Shown here: positions 26,307 through 35,413 of the stretch, one piece after another
Numbering within the stretch: position 1 is the stretch's first letter
Layout of the letters: each line of letters begins with the position of its first letter
NCBI GenBank assembly: GCA_046074525.1
Contig: JBJTOK010000038.1
Coordinates: 1-64,000 of the forward strand
DNA length: 64,000 bases
Reading direction: 5' to 3'
Origin: JAHEZL01 sp046074525
GTDB taxonomy: Bacteria > Bacteroidota > Bacteroidia > Flavobacteriales_C > GCA-002722245
The notes under the pieces: generated by a model
The model's input: only the letters and a program-made list of their open reading frames with translations
Databases searched by the model: none
What the model was told of the DNA's origin: nothing
Position numbers and translations under genes: made by a program

Positions 26307-27143
26307 ATGGAATACATTGAACTTACAGTAGAGCTGAATCCTGTTCACCCCTGGACTGAAATCTTCATGTCGGTAATGGTGGAAATGGACTACGATACCT
26401 TCGAGGAAAATGAGAAGGGTTTTAAAGCCTACATCAGGAAAAAGGATTTTGATGAAGAAGCAATCAAGCTGTTTTTCAATGCCTACCAACCTGATATTTC
26501 CATTACTTACAACTATACTGTAGTTCCCGAAACGAACTGGAACGCCACCTGGGAAAGTTCTTTCCAACCGATAGAGCTCGATAACTGGTGCCTCGTTCGA
26601 GCTCCCTTCCATAAAGTGGATAAAAAGTTTGAAGTGGAAATTATCATCGAGCCCAAAATGTCCTTCGGTACCGGTCACCATCAAACCACTATGCTGATGA
26701 TGGAGGAGATGAAAAGTATTGACTGGCACGACAAAAGGGTTTTGGACATGGGCAGCGGAACCGGAATTTTGGCCATCCTCGCTGAAAAGCTGGGAGCAAG
26801 GGATATAGTGGCTATTGATAACGACGAGTGGGCTTACGAAAACTGTATTGAAAATGTAGAGCGCAACGGCTGTTCAAAAATTACCACTGTATTGGGCGAT
26901 GCAGCTAAAATTGATGATAAAGGTTTTGATGTCATCCTCGCCAATATCAACAGGAATATTTTGCTCGCCGATTTGCCGGCTTACACCAAAGCTCTCGACT
27001 CGGGAGGTGTTTTGCTCATGAGCGGATTTCTGGAGCAGGATGTGGAAATACTCAAACAAAAAATTGGGGCTGTTGGCTTGGTGTTTGTTAAAGTTTCATC
27101 AAACGCAGCAGGCAATTTCGCATTAATAAGATGTTTTAAGTAA
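26307..27143 (+). CDS. prmA: Ribosomal protein L11 methyltransferase
   Basis: PrmA trimethylates lysines and the N-terminus of ribosomal protein L11. The 278-residue protein has an N-terminal substrate-recognition part (about 1-95) and a class I methyltransferase domain with FGTGHHQTTMLMM near residue 118, motif I VLDMGSGTGILAIL near 145, AIDNDEWAYENCIEN near 171 and the catalytic-pocket segment DVILANINRNIL near 209. Size fits the Bacteroidota family. It is followed after 9 bp by a giant exported protein; the pair may share a transcript. Confidence 0.95.
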   Translation: MEYIELTVELNPVHPWTEIFMSVMVEMDYDTFEENEKGFKAYIRKKDFDEEAIKLFFNAYQPDISITYNYTVVPETNWNATWESSFQPIELDNWCLVRAPFHKVDKKFEVEIIIEPKMSFGTGHHQTTMLMMEEMKSIDWHDKRVLDMGSGTGILAILAEKLGARDIVAIDNDEWAYENCIENVERNGCSKITTVLGDAAKIDDKGFDVILANINRNILLADLPAYTKALDSGGVLLMSGFLEQDVEILKQKIGAVGLVFVKVSSNAAGNFALIRCFK

Positions 27144-27152
27144 ATTGGAGCT

Positions 27153-30100
27153 ATGATAAAAAAGTTCGTCCTCCTTGTATTACCGCTTTTTGCCGCCATA
27201 CACCTTGGCGCCCAAAATCCGCAGTTGAAATCGTTTACCCACGAGAATGAAAAATTCTTTGAGGAGCTCAATAACTTCATGATGGCTGCCAATCCCGATG
27301 AAGCGGAGGGACTCATGGCCGAGTTTGCTGCAACCTGGCCCTTTCCGCCAATGGATCCGAAGAAGGAAATAAAAATGTACAAAACCGCCAATGAAGCTTT
27401 CCAAAGAAGAACAAAGGCCCTCGATATCCAAAGCTCTTTTGTTTATTCCAACGTTACCAGGAAATTCACCGAATACCAGATGCTGGAGATTTACGATATG
27501 TGCGACCTTATGCTGCAAAAGAGAATGAAGGCCATGCCGGATTTCCGCGATTATATTGTTTCGCTTTTAGGAATCATCATCAGCGATCAGAATGAAAATA
27601 GCTTCGACGCCTGGAACGGTACACTGAAGAAGCTGATGGCTACCAACCGTAAGAGTTTTGGTTCCTTCCTTACCACTTCCAACAACTTGTTTTTATATGG
27701 TTCTATTTATGTGTCGGCACCAACCCGCTGGACAGGGACTTCTAAAAACTTCACTTTTGATTATGACAGTTTGCCTAAAGTTGTCTTCCCTGATAAAATG
27801 ACTTTATATTGTGTGGCCAAGCGCGACACAGCTTTTATTTATGAAACAAAGGGTGTGTTTTATCCTACCAGTAACCGCTTTTACGGAGTGGGAGGTAAGG
27901 TGAACTGGATACGTGCCGGTGTTCCTGAAAAGTATTCTTATGCTTTGTTGGATAAATATTCCATCCGACTCCAGTCGTCGCATTACGAAGCGGATTCTGT
28001 GACTTATTTCAACTCAAAATATTTTGATTACGCACTGAAAGGTAAGTTGGAGGAGAAGCTGCAGGCCGATGTGGATACGTCCAACGCCGGATACCCGCGA
28101 TTTAAGTCGTACAGCAAAAGGGTGAAAATTGAAAATATTGCACCCAACATCGATTTTGATGGCGGATTCTTTATCAAGGGCGCCAAGTTCATCGGTCAGG
28201 GTACCAGCGAAGAACGCGCTAAGCTGATTTTTAAGTTTCAGGGCCGACCGCAACTGGAAGTGAGTTCCGAAAACTTTTCTATCAACGACGATAAGATGGT
28301 GGCGGCCGATGCTGCTATTTATATCTTCCTGAAGGACGATACTATTTTTCACCCAACATTGCAATTCAAGTATTTGAAGGAGAATAACGAGGTGACTTTC
28401 TTCCGCGATAAAAAAGGTTTGTCACTTTCTCCCTATTATGACTCCTACCACGATGTAGATATTGATGTGGAGTGGATGCGCTGGAAGATCAATGAACCCG
28501 AAATTCAGATGAGTGCCATTATTGGTTCCAGTACGCATGAGTTGCACCTGGAGTCGTCCAATTATTATGATGAAGAAAAATTCATGGCGCTGCAGGGGCA
28601 GGGCGAACAGCATCCGCTGTATACTGTGAAGCGCTATGTAGATACCCGCAACAATAAAAACAACGTGTTTTATTTCGATGGCTTTGCCGATTATGTACAC
28701 ATGGAAAACAGTGATGTGCAAATCATGCTCATTAACCTGGCTACCGCCGGCTTCCTGATTTACGATGTTAACGGAGGAAAAATAACAGTGCAACCGCGAC
28801 TGTACCACTACCTCTACTCCAAATCGAAAAAGGAAGATTACGATAACATCTCCATCCATTCTGATATTGCCGATAAGCCGAATGCTACCCTGAATCTGCT
28901 TGATAATGATATGCTCGTGCGCGGTGTGGGAAAGGTGGTTCTCAGCTCCAGCAGAAAGGTGTTTATTTATCCGTCACATGGAGAACTTGTACTGCATGCC
29001 AACAGGGACATTACTTTTGGTGGCGCTGTAAAAGCGGGGATGATGGAGTGCTTCGGTAAAAACTTTGATTTCAAATACGATGATTTTAAGATTGATATCG
29101 TGAATGCCGACTCCATCAGGATTTTCGCTCCACATAAGGAATTGGACGAAGCTACCGGCCAGGTTAAGATGGAAAGGGTGCACAGTACCATTGAACATGT
29201 GAACGGAAATATCATGATTGATAAACCGAATAACAAATCGGGTTTGCGCGTGGATTCCTTCCCTGAATACCCTGTCTTCAATAGTACTACCGATTCCTAC
29301 GTGTATTTCGATAAGAGGAATGAGTTGGGTGATGTTTACGATCGCTCAAAAGTATTCTTCCACCTCACGCCCTTTACTCTCGATAGTATAAATACACTGA
29401 CTCGTGAAGGTATTGAGTTCAAAGGTACTTTCGCATCTGGAGGTATCTTCCCTGATTTTGATGAAACATTGAAAGTGATGGACGATCATTCCTTTGGATT
29501 CAAGCACCCTGCACCGAAAGATGGTGTGCCTGTTTATGGGGGGAAAGCGACATATTTCATGGATATCAACGTAAGTAACAGGGGGATCCGCGGGGATGGT
29601 AAACTGGATTACCTGACGTCGACTACCTGGTCAAAAGATTTTATATTCTATGTTGATTCCGTTAACGCCGTCGCACAGTCTTTTGAGATCCGCGAGCAGA
29701 AAGATGGAGTGGAGTATCCATCTGCAAAAGGGGAGAACGATCGCTTCCATTTTGAACCCTACAAAGACAAGATGCTTGCCAGCAAAATCGATAAAGCGAT
29801 TGAGATGTATGGCACTCAGGCGAAGCTCAATGGTACCCTGATTTACGGTCCGCAAAAGCTCGGTGGCTATGGTTTGGTGGATTTTGAAAACGCTGAGCTT
29901 AGTTCCCGCGACTTCCATTTCAAGAACCGAATTTTCATGGCCGATACGTCTAACTTCAAATTGAAATCGGTTGGTGATGCCAATGACGGGGGAATTGCCT
30001 TTAAAACAGAAAACGTGAAATCGAAAATTGATTTCGATAAACGTGAAGGGGAGTTCGTTGCCAATGGAGGTGCATCCTTTGTGGATTTCCCGGTGAACCA

Positions 30101-31763
30101 ATATGTGTGTTACATGGACCAGTTCAAGTGGTTTATGGATAAATATGAATTGGAATTAAGTACGAGCAAGGGCGAAGCCAAATCGGAACAGGGTGCGGCA
30201 GGATCTAACGATCTTGACCTCTCGGGATCGGAGTTTATCTCTACACATCCGAAGCAGGATTCCCTGCGTTTCATTTCTCCTAAAGCGAACTTTGATATCC
30301 GTAACTATATCATCAAGGCCCACGATGTGAAATATATCAATGTGGCCGATGCACGTATTTTCCCATCTGATGGAGAAGTTTTGGTGGAAAGAGCTGCAAA
30401 GATGCGCTCCCTGGATTCGGCAAAAATTGTGGCCAACAACCTCACGCAGTACCATACCATGCTGAACTGTCATGTAGACATTGTTGCAAGGCGGGACTAT
30501 GCTGCCTCGGGGGATTACGATTATGAAGATGTTGAAGGTGGCCGACAGAAAATTCACTTCGCCAACATCCGTGTTGATACTACCTATCAAACCATTGCCA
30601 GCGGTATGATTGATGAGAAACAGTTGTTCAAGCTTAGTCCGCAGTTTATGTACAAAGGCAAAGCCAGTATCGCCGCCAACAAGAAGGGAATCCTCTTTGA
30701 AGGAGGAACCAAGCTGAAACACGATTGTAAAATGGACAAACCATGGATCGCATTCAAAAGCGAGATTGATCCTGCCAACGTGATGATTCCGGTAGATACA
30801 CTTGTAACAGTATTTGGTGACAGCAGGAATAAGCTGTACAATGGCTTCAATATTGCCAACGACTCTACAGGGGTTTATCCAGCCTTCATGTCATTGAAAA
30901 AAGTATATAGTGATGATAATGTTATTTCTGCTTCGGGCTTCCTGAAGTATGATTTGGAAACTAAGGAATACCAAATCTCTAACAAGGAAAAACTTCGTGA
31001 ACGTAACTTCTCGGGAAGTTATGTGAGCCTGAATACCGAAACCTGTAAGGCCGAGGCCGAAGGTAAAATGCAGCTGGCGTTTAAAACCGGACAGGTGAAA
31101 ATGGATTTCGCAGGAAATATCTTCCAGAATTCTCCGGAAGACACAGCGCATATTGAAGGCATTATGACATTAGATTTCATCCTCGATGAAGGTATGTGGA
31201 AGCATATAGTAAACAACATTGAAGGAAATCCTTCACTGAATCCGGTAAACAACAATCGCGTGATTTACGAACGTGCATTGCGTGATCTCATTGGCAAGGA
31301 GAAGGCTGATAAATTGATTTCCGATCTCTCTCTTTATAATGCCTTCAAACGTTTTCCTGATGAATTGCAACACAATTTGGTGCTGAGCGATATGGAAATG
31401 GTATGGGACAAAGAGAAAAGCAGTTTCGTGTCGGTAGGCAGAATTGGTATCGGTTCCATGGGCAACAAGCAGCTGAACAAATATGTGGATGGTTATATCC
31501 AGATTGAACGCAAACGTACTGGTGAAGAGATCAATATTTATCTGCAGATTGATGCAAACACCTGGTATTTCTTTACTTATTCAAGAGGTGTAATGGCTTG
31601 TTTGTCTTCATCAGATGCTTTCAATGCTATCATTACTTCTTTGAAACCGGATAAAAAGGAATTCAAGGGAACCAAGGATCAGGATCCATATACCTTCATG
31701 CTCTCGACTGACAGGAAATTGAAATTGTTCCTGATGAAAATGGAGGAGGGGAAATCGGAGTAG
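27153..31763 (+). CDS. Giant exported protein of unknown function (1536 residues)
   Basis: I do not recognise a named domain. The protein starts with a signal peptide (KKFVLLVLPLFAAIHLGAQNP) and an alpha-helical region of about 180 residues; after that it is rich in short beta strands. Repeated segments such as GGKATYFMDINVSNRGIRG, LNGTLIYGPQKLGGYGLVDF and KGKASIAANKKGILFEGG ('G.....f.......G.G') look like a stack of beta hairpins, comparable in style to OstA/LptA or AsmA-like proteins. There is no C-terminal type IX sorting signal or clear barrel end. Probably periplasmic or cell-surface. It follows prmA by 9 bp. Confidence 0.75.
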   Translation: MIKKFVLLVLPLFAAIHLGAQNPQLKSFTHENEKFFEELNNFMMAANPDEAEGLMAEFAATWPFPPMDPKKEIKMYKTANEAFQRRTKALDIQSSFVYSNVTRKFTEYQMLEIYDMCDLMLQKRMKAMPDFRDYIVSLLGIIISDQNENSFDAWNGTLKKLMATNRKSFGSFLTTSNNLFLYGSIYVSAPTRWTGTSKNFTFDYDSLPKVVFPDKMTLYCVAKRDTAFIYETKGVFYPTSNRFYGVGGKVNWIRAGVPEKYSYALLDKYSIRLQSSHYEADSVTYFNSKYFDYALKGKLEEKLQADVDTSNAGYPRFKSYSKRVKIENIAPNIDFDGGFFIKGAKFIGQGTSEERAKLIFKFQGRPQLEVSSENFSINDDKMVAADAAIYIFLKDDTIFHPTLQFKYLKENNEVTFFRDKKGLSLSPYYDSYHDVDIDVEWMRWKINEPEIQMSAIIGSSTHELHLESSNYYDEEKFMALQGQGEQHPLYTVKRYVDTRNNKNNVFYFDGFADYVHMENSDVQIMLINLATAGFLIYDVNGGKITVQPRLYHYLYSKSKKEDYDNISIHSDIADKPNATLNLLDNDMLVRGVGKVVLSSSRKVFIYPSHGELVLHANRDITFGGAVKAGMMECFGKNFDFKYDDFKIDIVNADSIRIFAPHKELDEATGQVKMERVHSTIEHVNGNIMIDKPNNKSGLRVDSFPEYPVFNSTTDSYVYFDKRNELGDVYDRSKVFFHLTPFTLDSINTLTREGIEFKGTFASGGIFPDFDETLKVMDDHSFGFKHPAPKDGVPVYGGKATYFMDINVSNRGIRGDGKLDYLTSTTWSKDFIFYVDSVNAVAQSFEIREQKDGVEYPSAKGENDRFHFEPYKDKMLASKIDKAIEMYGTQAKLNGTLIYGPQKLGGYGLVDFENAELSSRDFHFKNRIFMADTSNFKLKSVGDANDGGIAFKTENVKSKIDFDKREGEFVANGGASFVDFPVNQYVCYMDQFKWFMDKYELELSTSKGEAKSEQGAAGSNDLDLSGSEFISTHPKQDSLRFISPKANFDIRNYIIKAHDVKYINVADARIFPSDGEVLVERAAKMRSLDSAKIVANNLTQYHTMLNCHVDIVARRDYAASGDYDYEDVEGGRQKIHFANIRVDTTYQTIASGMIDEKQLFKLSPQFMYKGKASIAANKKGILFEGGTKLKHDCKMDKPWIAFKSEIDPANVMIPVDTLVTVFGDSRNKLYNGFNIANDSTGVYPAFMSLKKVYSDDNVISASGFLKYDLETKEYQISNKEKLRERNFSGSYVSLNTETCKAEAEGKMQLAFKTGQVKMDFAGNIFQNSPEDTAHIEGIMTLDFILDEGMWKHIVNNIEGNPSLNPVNNNRVIYERALRDLIGKEKADKLISDLSLYNAFKRFPDELQHNLVLSDMEMVWDKEKSSFVSVGRIGIGSMGNKQLNKYVDGYIQIERKRTGEEINIYLQIDANTWYFFTYSRGVMACLSSSDAFNAIITSLKPDKKEFKGTKDQDPYTFMLSTDRKLKLFLMKMEEGKSE

Positions 31764-31916
31764 AAAAGAAAATTCACCTCCATTTTTGTATGCTTTAAGA
31801 TGTTTATAAAATGTGGAGAAATTGACGAGTTGAAGGAGGGGTAAAATATTTTTTAATAGGAAATTATTCTATCTTCACGATCCTTTTAAACATTATTAAT
31901 AACTAAAATTTATTTT

Positions 31917-33341
31917 ATGGCTTCAGTCGGAGGTGCAGGAGATGCACAGTTTAGAACGTCAATAGATCCTGGAAACAAATATACAGGGACTCTTGCGTTG
32001 ATGTTTGCTTTGTTCTTTATGATAGGGTTTATCACGGTAATGAATGATGTTTTGATTCCAAGTTTAAAAGCTGTTTTTGAATTTACTGAAGCCGATACCG
32101 CTAAGTTGATGCTTATTCAGTTTTGCTTTTTTGCTGCATATGGTATAATGTCGATCCCATCTGGTAAAATTTTACAAAGAGTAGGTTATAAAAAAGGTCT
32201 CGCAATTTCGTTAGCTGTTGTTGCAACAGGTTTGTTACTATTTCTCCCGGCAGCTTCATTGATTTCATATCCTTTTTTCTTGTTTGCATTATTTATTGTA
32301 GGAAGTGGATTGGCTCTTTTGCAAGTAGCATTGAATCCATATATTTCTGTTTTAGGTTCCGCAGAAACAGCTGCGAGCAGATTAAATTTGGGAGGAGCGC
32401 TTAACTCAACAGCTACTTTCATTGGTCCTATCATTGGAGGGTCTATTATTTTAAGTGATTGTTTGCCTGATATTCAATCAAAGGTAGATGCTGTACAAAT
32501 GCCATATATTGTATTGTCCGTTGTTACGTTTTTAATTGCGGGAATTCTTTATAAGTCTAATTTACCAGTAATTGAAGGGCATTCTGGTGCTGATGTTGTT
32601 TTGGAAGGTAGCGCATGGAGATTTAGTCATTTAAGAAAAGGAGCTTTTTCTATCTTCTTCTACGTAGGTGTTGAAGTTGCAATTGGAAGTTTATTGATTC
32701 TCTATTTGAAAGAACCTGAGATGGGGGGCATTGAAGAAAAACTTGCAGCGAGCTTACTGGCTTATTATTGGGGTAGTGCGATGGTGGGAAGATTCATAGG
32801 TAGTTATGTTGCCAGAAAAATGCCTGCGGGTCGATTGATCGTGATTGTTTCTGCTGTAGCATTAATTTTAGTTGTATTGAGCATGCTTCCTGTATTTATG
32901 GATTCGTTCATGGACATTAATGTTTTATCAATGGGATCAAATTGTAAAACAGGAGAGTTTGAATTAGGATTTAAAAATGTACATGTTCCTGTCGCTGCGT
33001 TTTTATTGGTATTGGTAGGCTTGTTTAACTCTGTTATGTGGCCTTCAATTTTCCCTTTAGGTATCAATCGTTTAGGTAAATACACTAGTAGTGGTTCTGG
33101 ATTTATGGTAACAATGGTACTAGGAGGAGCAGTTATTCCAGTTGTGCAGGGCTTTGTTGCGAAAGGATTAAAAATAGGTCAGGATGCAGCCGGACACGAG
33201 GAGCATTTATTCGGATTTGATGGATTTGGTTTCAAAATCAGCTTCCTTTTAAGTCTCGTTTGTTACGCGTACATCCTTTACTTTGGATGGAAAGGGCATA
33301 AAGTAAATGAGGAGGAATTGAAAGCAGCTGGATTGCAATAG
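31917..33341 (+). CDS. Sugar MFS transporter, FucP/GluP family (FHS)
   Basis: The 474-residue inner-membrane protein has about 12 helices and the family pattern of fucose/glucose/galactose:H+ symporters: FALFFMIGFITVMNDVLIP near residue 31, IMSIPSGKILQRVGYKKGL near 80, and LGGALNSTATFIGPIIGG near 162. The conserved late segment MWPSIFPLGINRLGKYTSSG is also present. The substrate is probably a hexose or fucose. By eye it is more AT-rich than its neighbours, but no figure was computed. A possible promoter TATCTTCA lies at 31870-31877. It is a single-gene unit ending in a strong terminator. Confidence 0.92.
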   Translation: MASVGGAGDAQFRTSIDPGNKYTGTLALMFALFFMIGFITVMNDVLIPSLKAVFEFTEADTAKLMLIQFCFFAAYGIMSIPSGKILQRVGYKKGLAISLAVVATGLLLFLPAASLISYPFFLFALFIVGSGLALLQVALNPYISVLGSAETAASRLNLGGALNSTATFIGPIIGGSIILSDCLPDIQSKVDAVQMPYIVLSVVTFLIAGILYKSNLPVIEGHSGADVVLEGSAWRFSHLRKGAFSIFFYVGVEVAIGSLLILYLKEPEMGGIEEKLAASLLAYYWGSAMVGRFIGSYVARKMPAGRLIVIVSAVALILVVLSMLPVFMDSFMDINVLSMGSNCKTGEFELGFKNVHVPVAAFLLVLVGLFNSVMWPSIFPLGINRLGKYTSSGSGFMVTMVLGGAVIPVVQGFVAKGLKIGQDAAGHEEHLFGFDGFGFKISFLLSLVCYAYILYFGWKGHKVNEEELKAAGLQ

Positions 33342-33849
33342 AAGAGTAAGTCTTCAAAAAACAAAAACCCTGCAGGTAACTGCGGGGTTTTTGTTTTTAT
33401 ACATGTATAAGAATAGGACGCTAACTTTGTGTGTAGGCCCGAGCCAGGAGGCGATCAGTCCTGGAGGTGAGGTAAAAAGTGCGGCCGAGATTTGATATTA
33501 CGAGAAGAAGCGCAACTTCGGTCTTCTAGGCGACGCGTTTTTGCCGAGGCGGGAGAAAACCGGAAAGCCAAAGGGCTTTCCTCCTCTTAATATCAAACTT
33601 ATCCTAGCTATTGATTTTTTGTTACTTTTTCATCAAGGAAAAAGTAAGAAACTTTGCTTCTTTGGAAAAGAAGACAATGTACTCGTCACGAAAGGGCGAT
33701 AGGTCCTTCGGAGTACATCAGGATGACACACGCGAGAAAAGCGTTCGGGAGGAAAGCGCCGAGGAGTTTACTTCATTTTTGGGTACAAAAATTTCGCAAT
33801 GACGATTAGGGTGACGAAAGGGAGATAAAATTCTCTATTTTTACCTCCT
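33342..33849. other. 508-bp intergenic region: terminator plus chained hairpins
   Basis: No convincing gene is seen. After the terminator (33359-33397) come a CCAGGA/TCCTGG hairpin (33444-33464), a segment enclosed by TTTGATATTA (33491-33500) and TAATATCAAA (33588-33597) with an inner GAAAGCC/GGCTTTC hairpin (33563-33580), then TTACTTTTTC/GAAAAAGTAA (33622-33647), GTACTC/GAGTAC (33679-33716), and a family B half-site TCGCAATGACG (33794-33804). It is most likely several repeat remnants, but an RNA gene is possible. Confidence 0.7.
33359..33400 (+). terminator. Intrinsic terminator after the sugar transporter
   Basis: AACAAAAACCC (33360-33370) pairs with GGGGTTTTTGTT (33384-33395), with an inner GCAG/CTGC stem, followed by TTTAT. 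It lies 18 bases beyond the transporter stop and should act in both directions. Confidence 0.88.
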
Positions 33850-34581
33850 ATGAGCGAAACAGTAGTAAAACCATACCACAACGAAAGCGGATCAAAGAAA
33901 GAGCAAGTAGCAACGATGTTCAACAACATCGCAGGAAAGTATGATTTCCTGAATCATTTTTTATCACTGGGTATTGATGTGCTGTGGCGCAAAAAAGCCA
34001 TTCGCTTGCTTAAATCCGGACAACCTAAAAACATTCTCGATATAGCCACCGGCACCGGCGATTTCGCTATAGCAGCCCTTAAGCTGAATCCTGTAAAAGT
34101 AACCGGAGTCGATATTTCCGAAGGAATGGTAGAAGTGGGGAAGATTAAAGTCAAGAAAAGAAAACTGGATGATAAAGTGGAATTACGCTCTGGAGATTCT
34201 GAGAATTTGCCTTTTGCAGACAATACTTTTGATGCTATCACCGTTGGATTTGGAGTGCGCAATTTTGAAAACTTAAAAAAGGGACTTTCGGAAATGAACC
34301 GTGTATTGAAACCTGGCGGACAGGTGGCAGTGCTTGAGTTTTCGAAACCCGCTAAATTTCCTGTGAAGCAGTTGTATAATTTTTATTTCAAACGCATTGT
34401 GCCCCTCATAGGTAAAATCATGTCGAAAGATTCTTCTGCATATACCTATTTACCTGAGTCGGTACAAGCTTTTCCCGATGGTGAAAAATTTACTGCCGTT
34501 TTAAAGGAAGTTGGATTCAATAATGCGGTTATTCATCCTTTAACCTTTGGCATTGCCACTATTTATATTGCCACAAAATAA
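33850..34581 (+). CDS. ubiE: Demethylmenaquinone methyltransferase UbiE/MenG
   Basis: The enzyme methylates demethylmenaquinone, the last step of menaquinone synthesis. The 243-residue protein has motif I NILDIATGTGDFAIAAL near residue 59, VDISEGMVEVGKIK near 90, the family signature DAITVGFGVRNFENL near 126-140, and RVLKPGGQVAVLEFSKP. Length is normal. The stop codon is immediately followed by the GTG start of porT, the conserved ubiE-porT order of Bacteroidota. TATTTTTA at 33837-33844 is a possible promoter box five bases before the ATG. Confidence 0.96.
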   Translation: MSETVVKPYHNESGSKKEQVATMFNNIAGKYDFLNHFLSLGIDVLWRKKAIRLLKSGQPKNILDIATGTGDFAIAALKLNPVKVTGVDISEGMVEVGKIKVKKRKLDDKVELRSGDSENLPFADNTFDAITVGFGVRNFENLKKGLSEMNRVLKPGGQVAVLEFSKPAKFPVKQLYNFYFKRIVPLIGKIMSKDSSAYTYLPESVQAFPDGEKFTAVLKEVGFNNAVIHPLTFGIATIYIATK

Positions 34582-35298
34582 GTGAAAGGCCTTCGTCCAC
34601 ATATAGTCCTCATTTTCCTCCTCCTTTTTTCATGCTCCCTTTCCGCGCAAAAGCAGCGACCGAAGAATTTGCCGGGATTTGAGAACACCCGTAAATTCCA
34701 TTTCGGATTTTATTTCGGACTGAACAATCTTGATGTGAGGATGAAATACAAATCGAATTTCCTTGCTGACGATACATTGTATACCGCGTTGGTGCAGGGG
34801 AAATATGGATTCAATCTGGGGATAGTTACCGACTTGCATTTGGGGGATGCCTTCGATTTGCGTTTTGTACCGGCACTGGTTTTTGGTCAGCGCGATTTTG
34901 AATATAAAGTCCTCCTGTCGAACAATGTCATTGAGAGTCAGAAAAGAGTAGTGGAATCTACTTTCCTCGATTTCCCCTTGTCGTTTAAATACAAATCGGA
35001 AAGGGTAAATAATGGTCGCGCTTTCATCCTGGGTGGTGGGAAAGTGGCTTTTGACATGGCTTCGCTGAAAGATGTGAATAAGAGCAATACAAAGGTGATT
35101 CGTTTAAATCCGTGGGACTTGTCGTATCACGTGGGTTTTGGTATCGATTTGTATTTTCAGTATTTCAAATTCACCCCACAGATTACGCTGAATTATGGCA
35201 TCAACAATTTGCTGATTCAGGACGGCACGGTGTATACAAAATTGATTGATAGCGTGACATCGAAGTGTTTTGTGCTGTCGTTGTGTTTTGAGGGATAA
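34582..35298 (+). CDS. porT: Type IX secretion outer-membrane protein PorT
   Basis: PorT is an outer-membrane beta-barrel needed by the Bacteroidota type IX secretion system, which exports surface proteins and gliding adhesins. The 238-residue product has a signal peptide ending in SCSLSAQKQ, then the family start ENTRKFHFGFYFGLNNLDVR and strand-like alternation to the C-terminus (FVLSLCFEG). It starts with GTG, with no gap after ubiE; the conserved ubiE-porT order supports the call. Other Por genes are not in the window. Confidence 0.9.
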   Translation: MKGLRPHIVLIFLLLFSCSLSAQKQRPKNLPGFENTRKFHFGFYFGLNNLDVRMKYKSNFLADDTLYTALVQGKYGFNLGIVTDLHLGDAFDLRFVPALVFGQRDFEYKVLLSNNVIESQKRVVESTFLDFPLSFKYKSERVNNGRAFILGGGKVAFDMASLKDVNKSNTKVIRLNPWDLSYHVGFGIDLYFQYFKFTPQITLNYGINNLLIQDGTVYTKLIDSVTSKCFVLSLCFEG

Positions 35299-35314
35299 CT
35301 CGATATTTTTCTTG

Positions 35315-35374
35315 TAGAGACAGAATATTTTCCGTCTCTCCTTATGTCAGAAGACGCAAAATCTTGCGTCTCTG
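35315..35374. repeat. Paired-hairpin repeat family C, copy 1
   Basis: Two adjacent hairpins: GAGACAGAATATTTTCCGTC-type at 35317-35338 and AGACGCAAAATCTTGCGTCT at 35352-35371. The same pair occurs in reverse orientation at 45866-45925. It lies between porT and the FAD dehydrogenase and may serve as a terminator. Confidence 0.88.
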
Positions 35375-35401
35375 CGTATCGTAAAGTTCCCGATAATCAC
35401 T

Positions 35402-35409
35402 TATTTTCG
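35402..35409 (+). promoter_or_regulatory. Promoter -7 box TATTTTCG, possible leaderless start
   Basis: The box fits TAnnTT(T/C)G and ends only four bases before the GTG start of the dehydrogenase. If used, the transcript would begin at or next to the start codon. No clear -33 TTG is seen. Confidence 0.45.
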
Positions 35410-35413
35410 CCCC

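Noticed and set aside
31917..33341. Sugar transporter as recent horizontal transfer
   Set aside because: It looks AT-rich by eye, but no composition was computed and no mobile element flanks it.
33611..33802. 63-codon open frame in the gene-free stretch
   Set aside because: It starts in a hairpin, spans repeat segments and ends in a family B half-site; the composition is unlike a protein.
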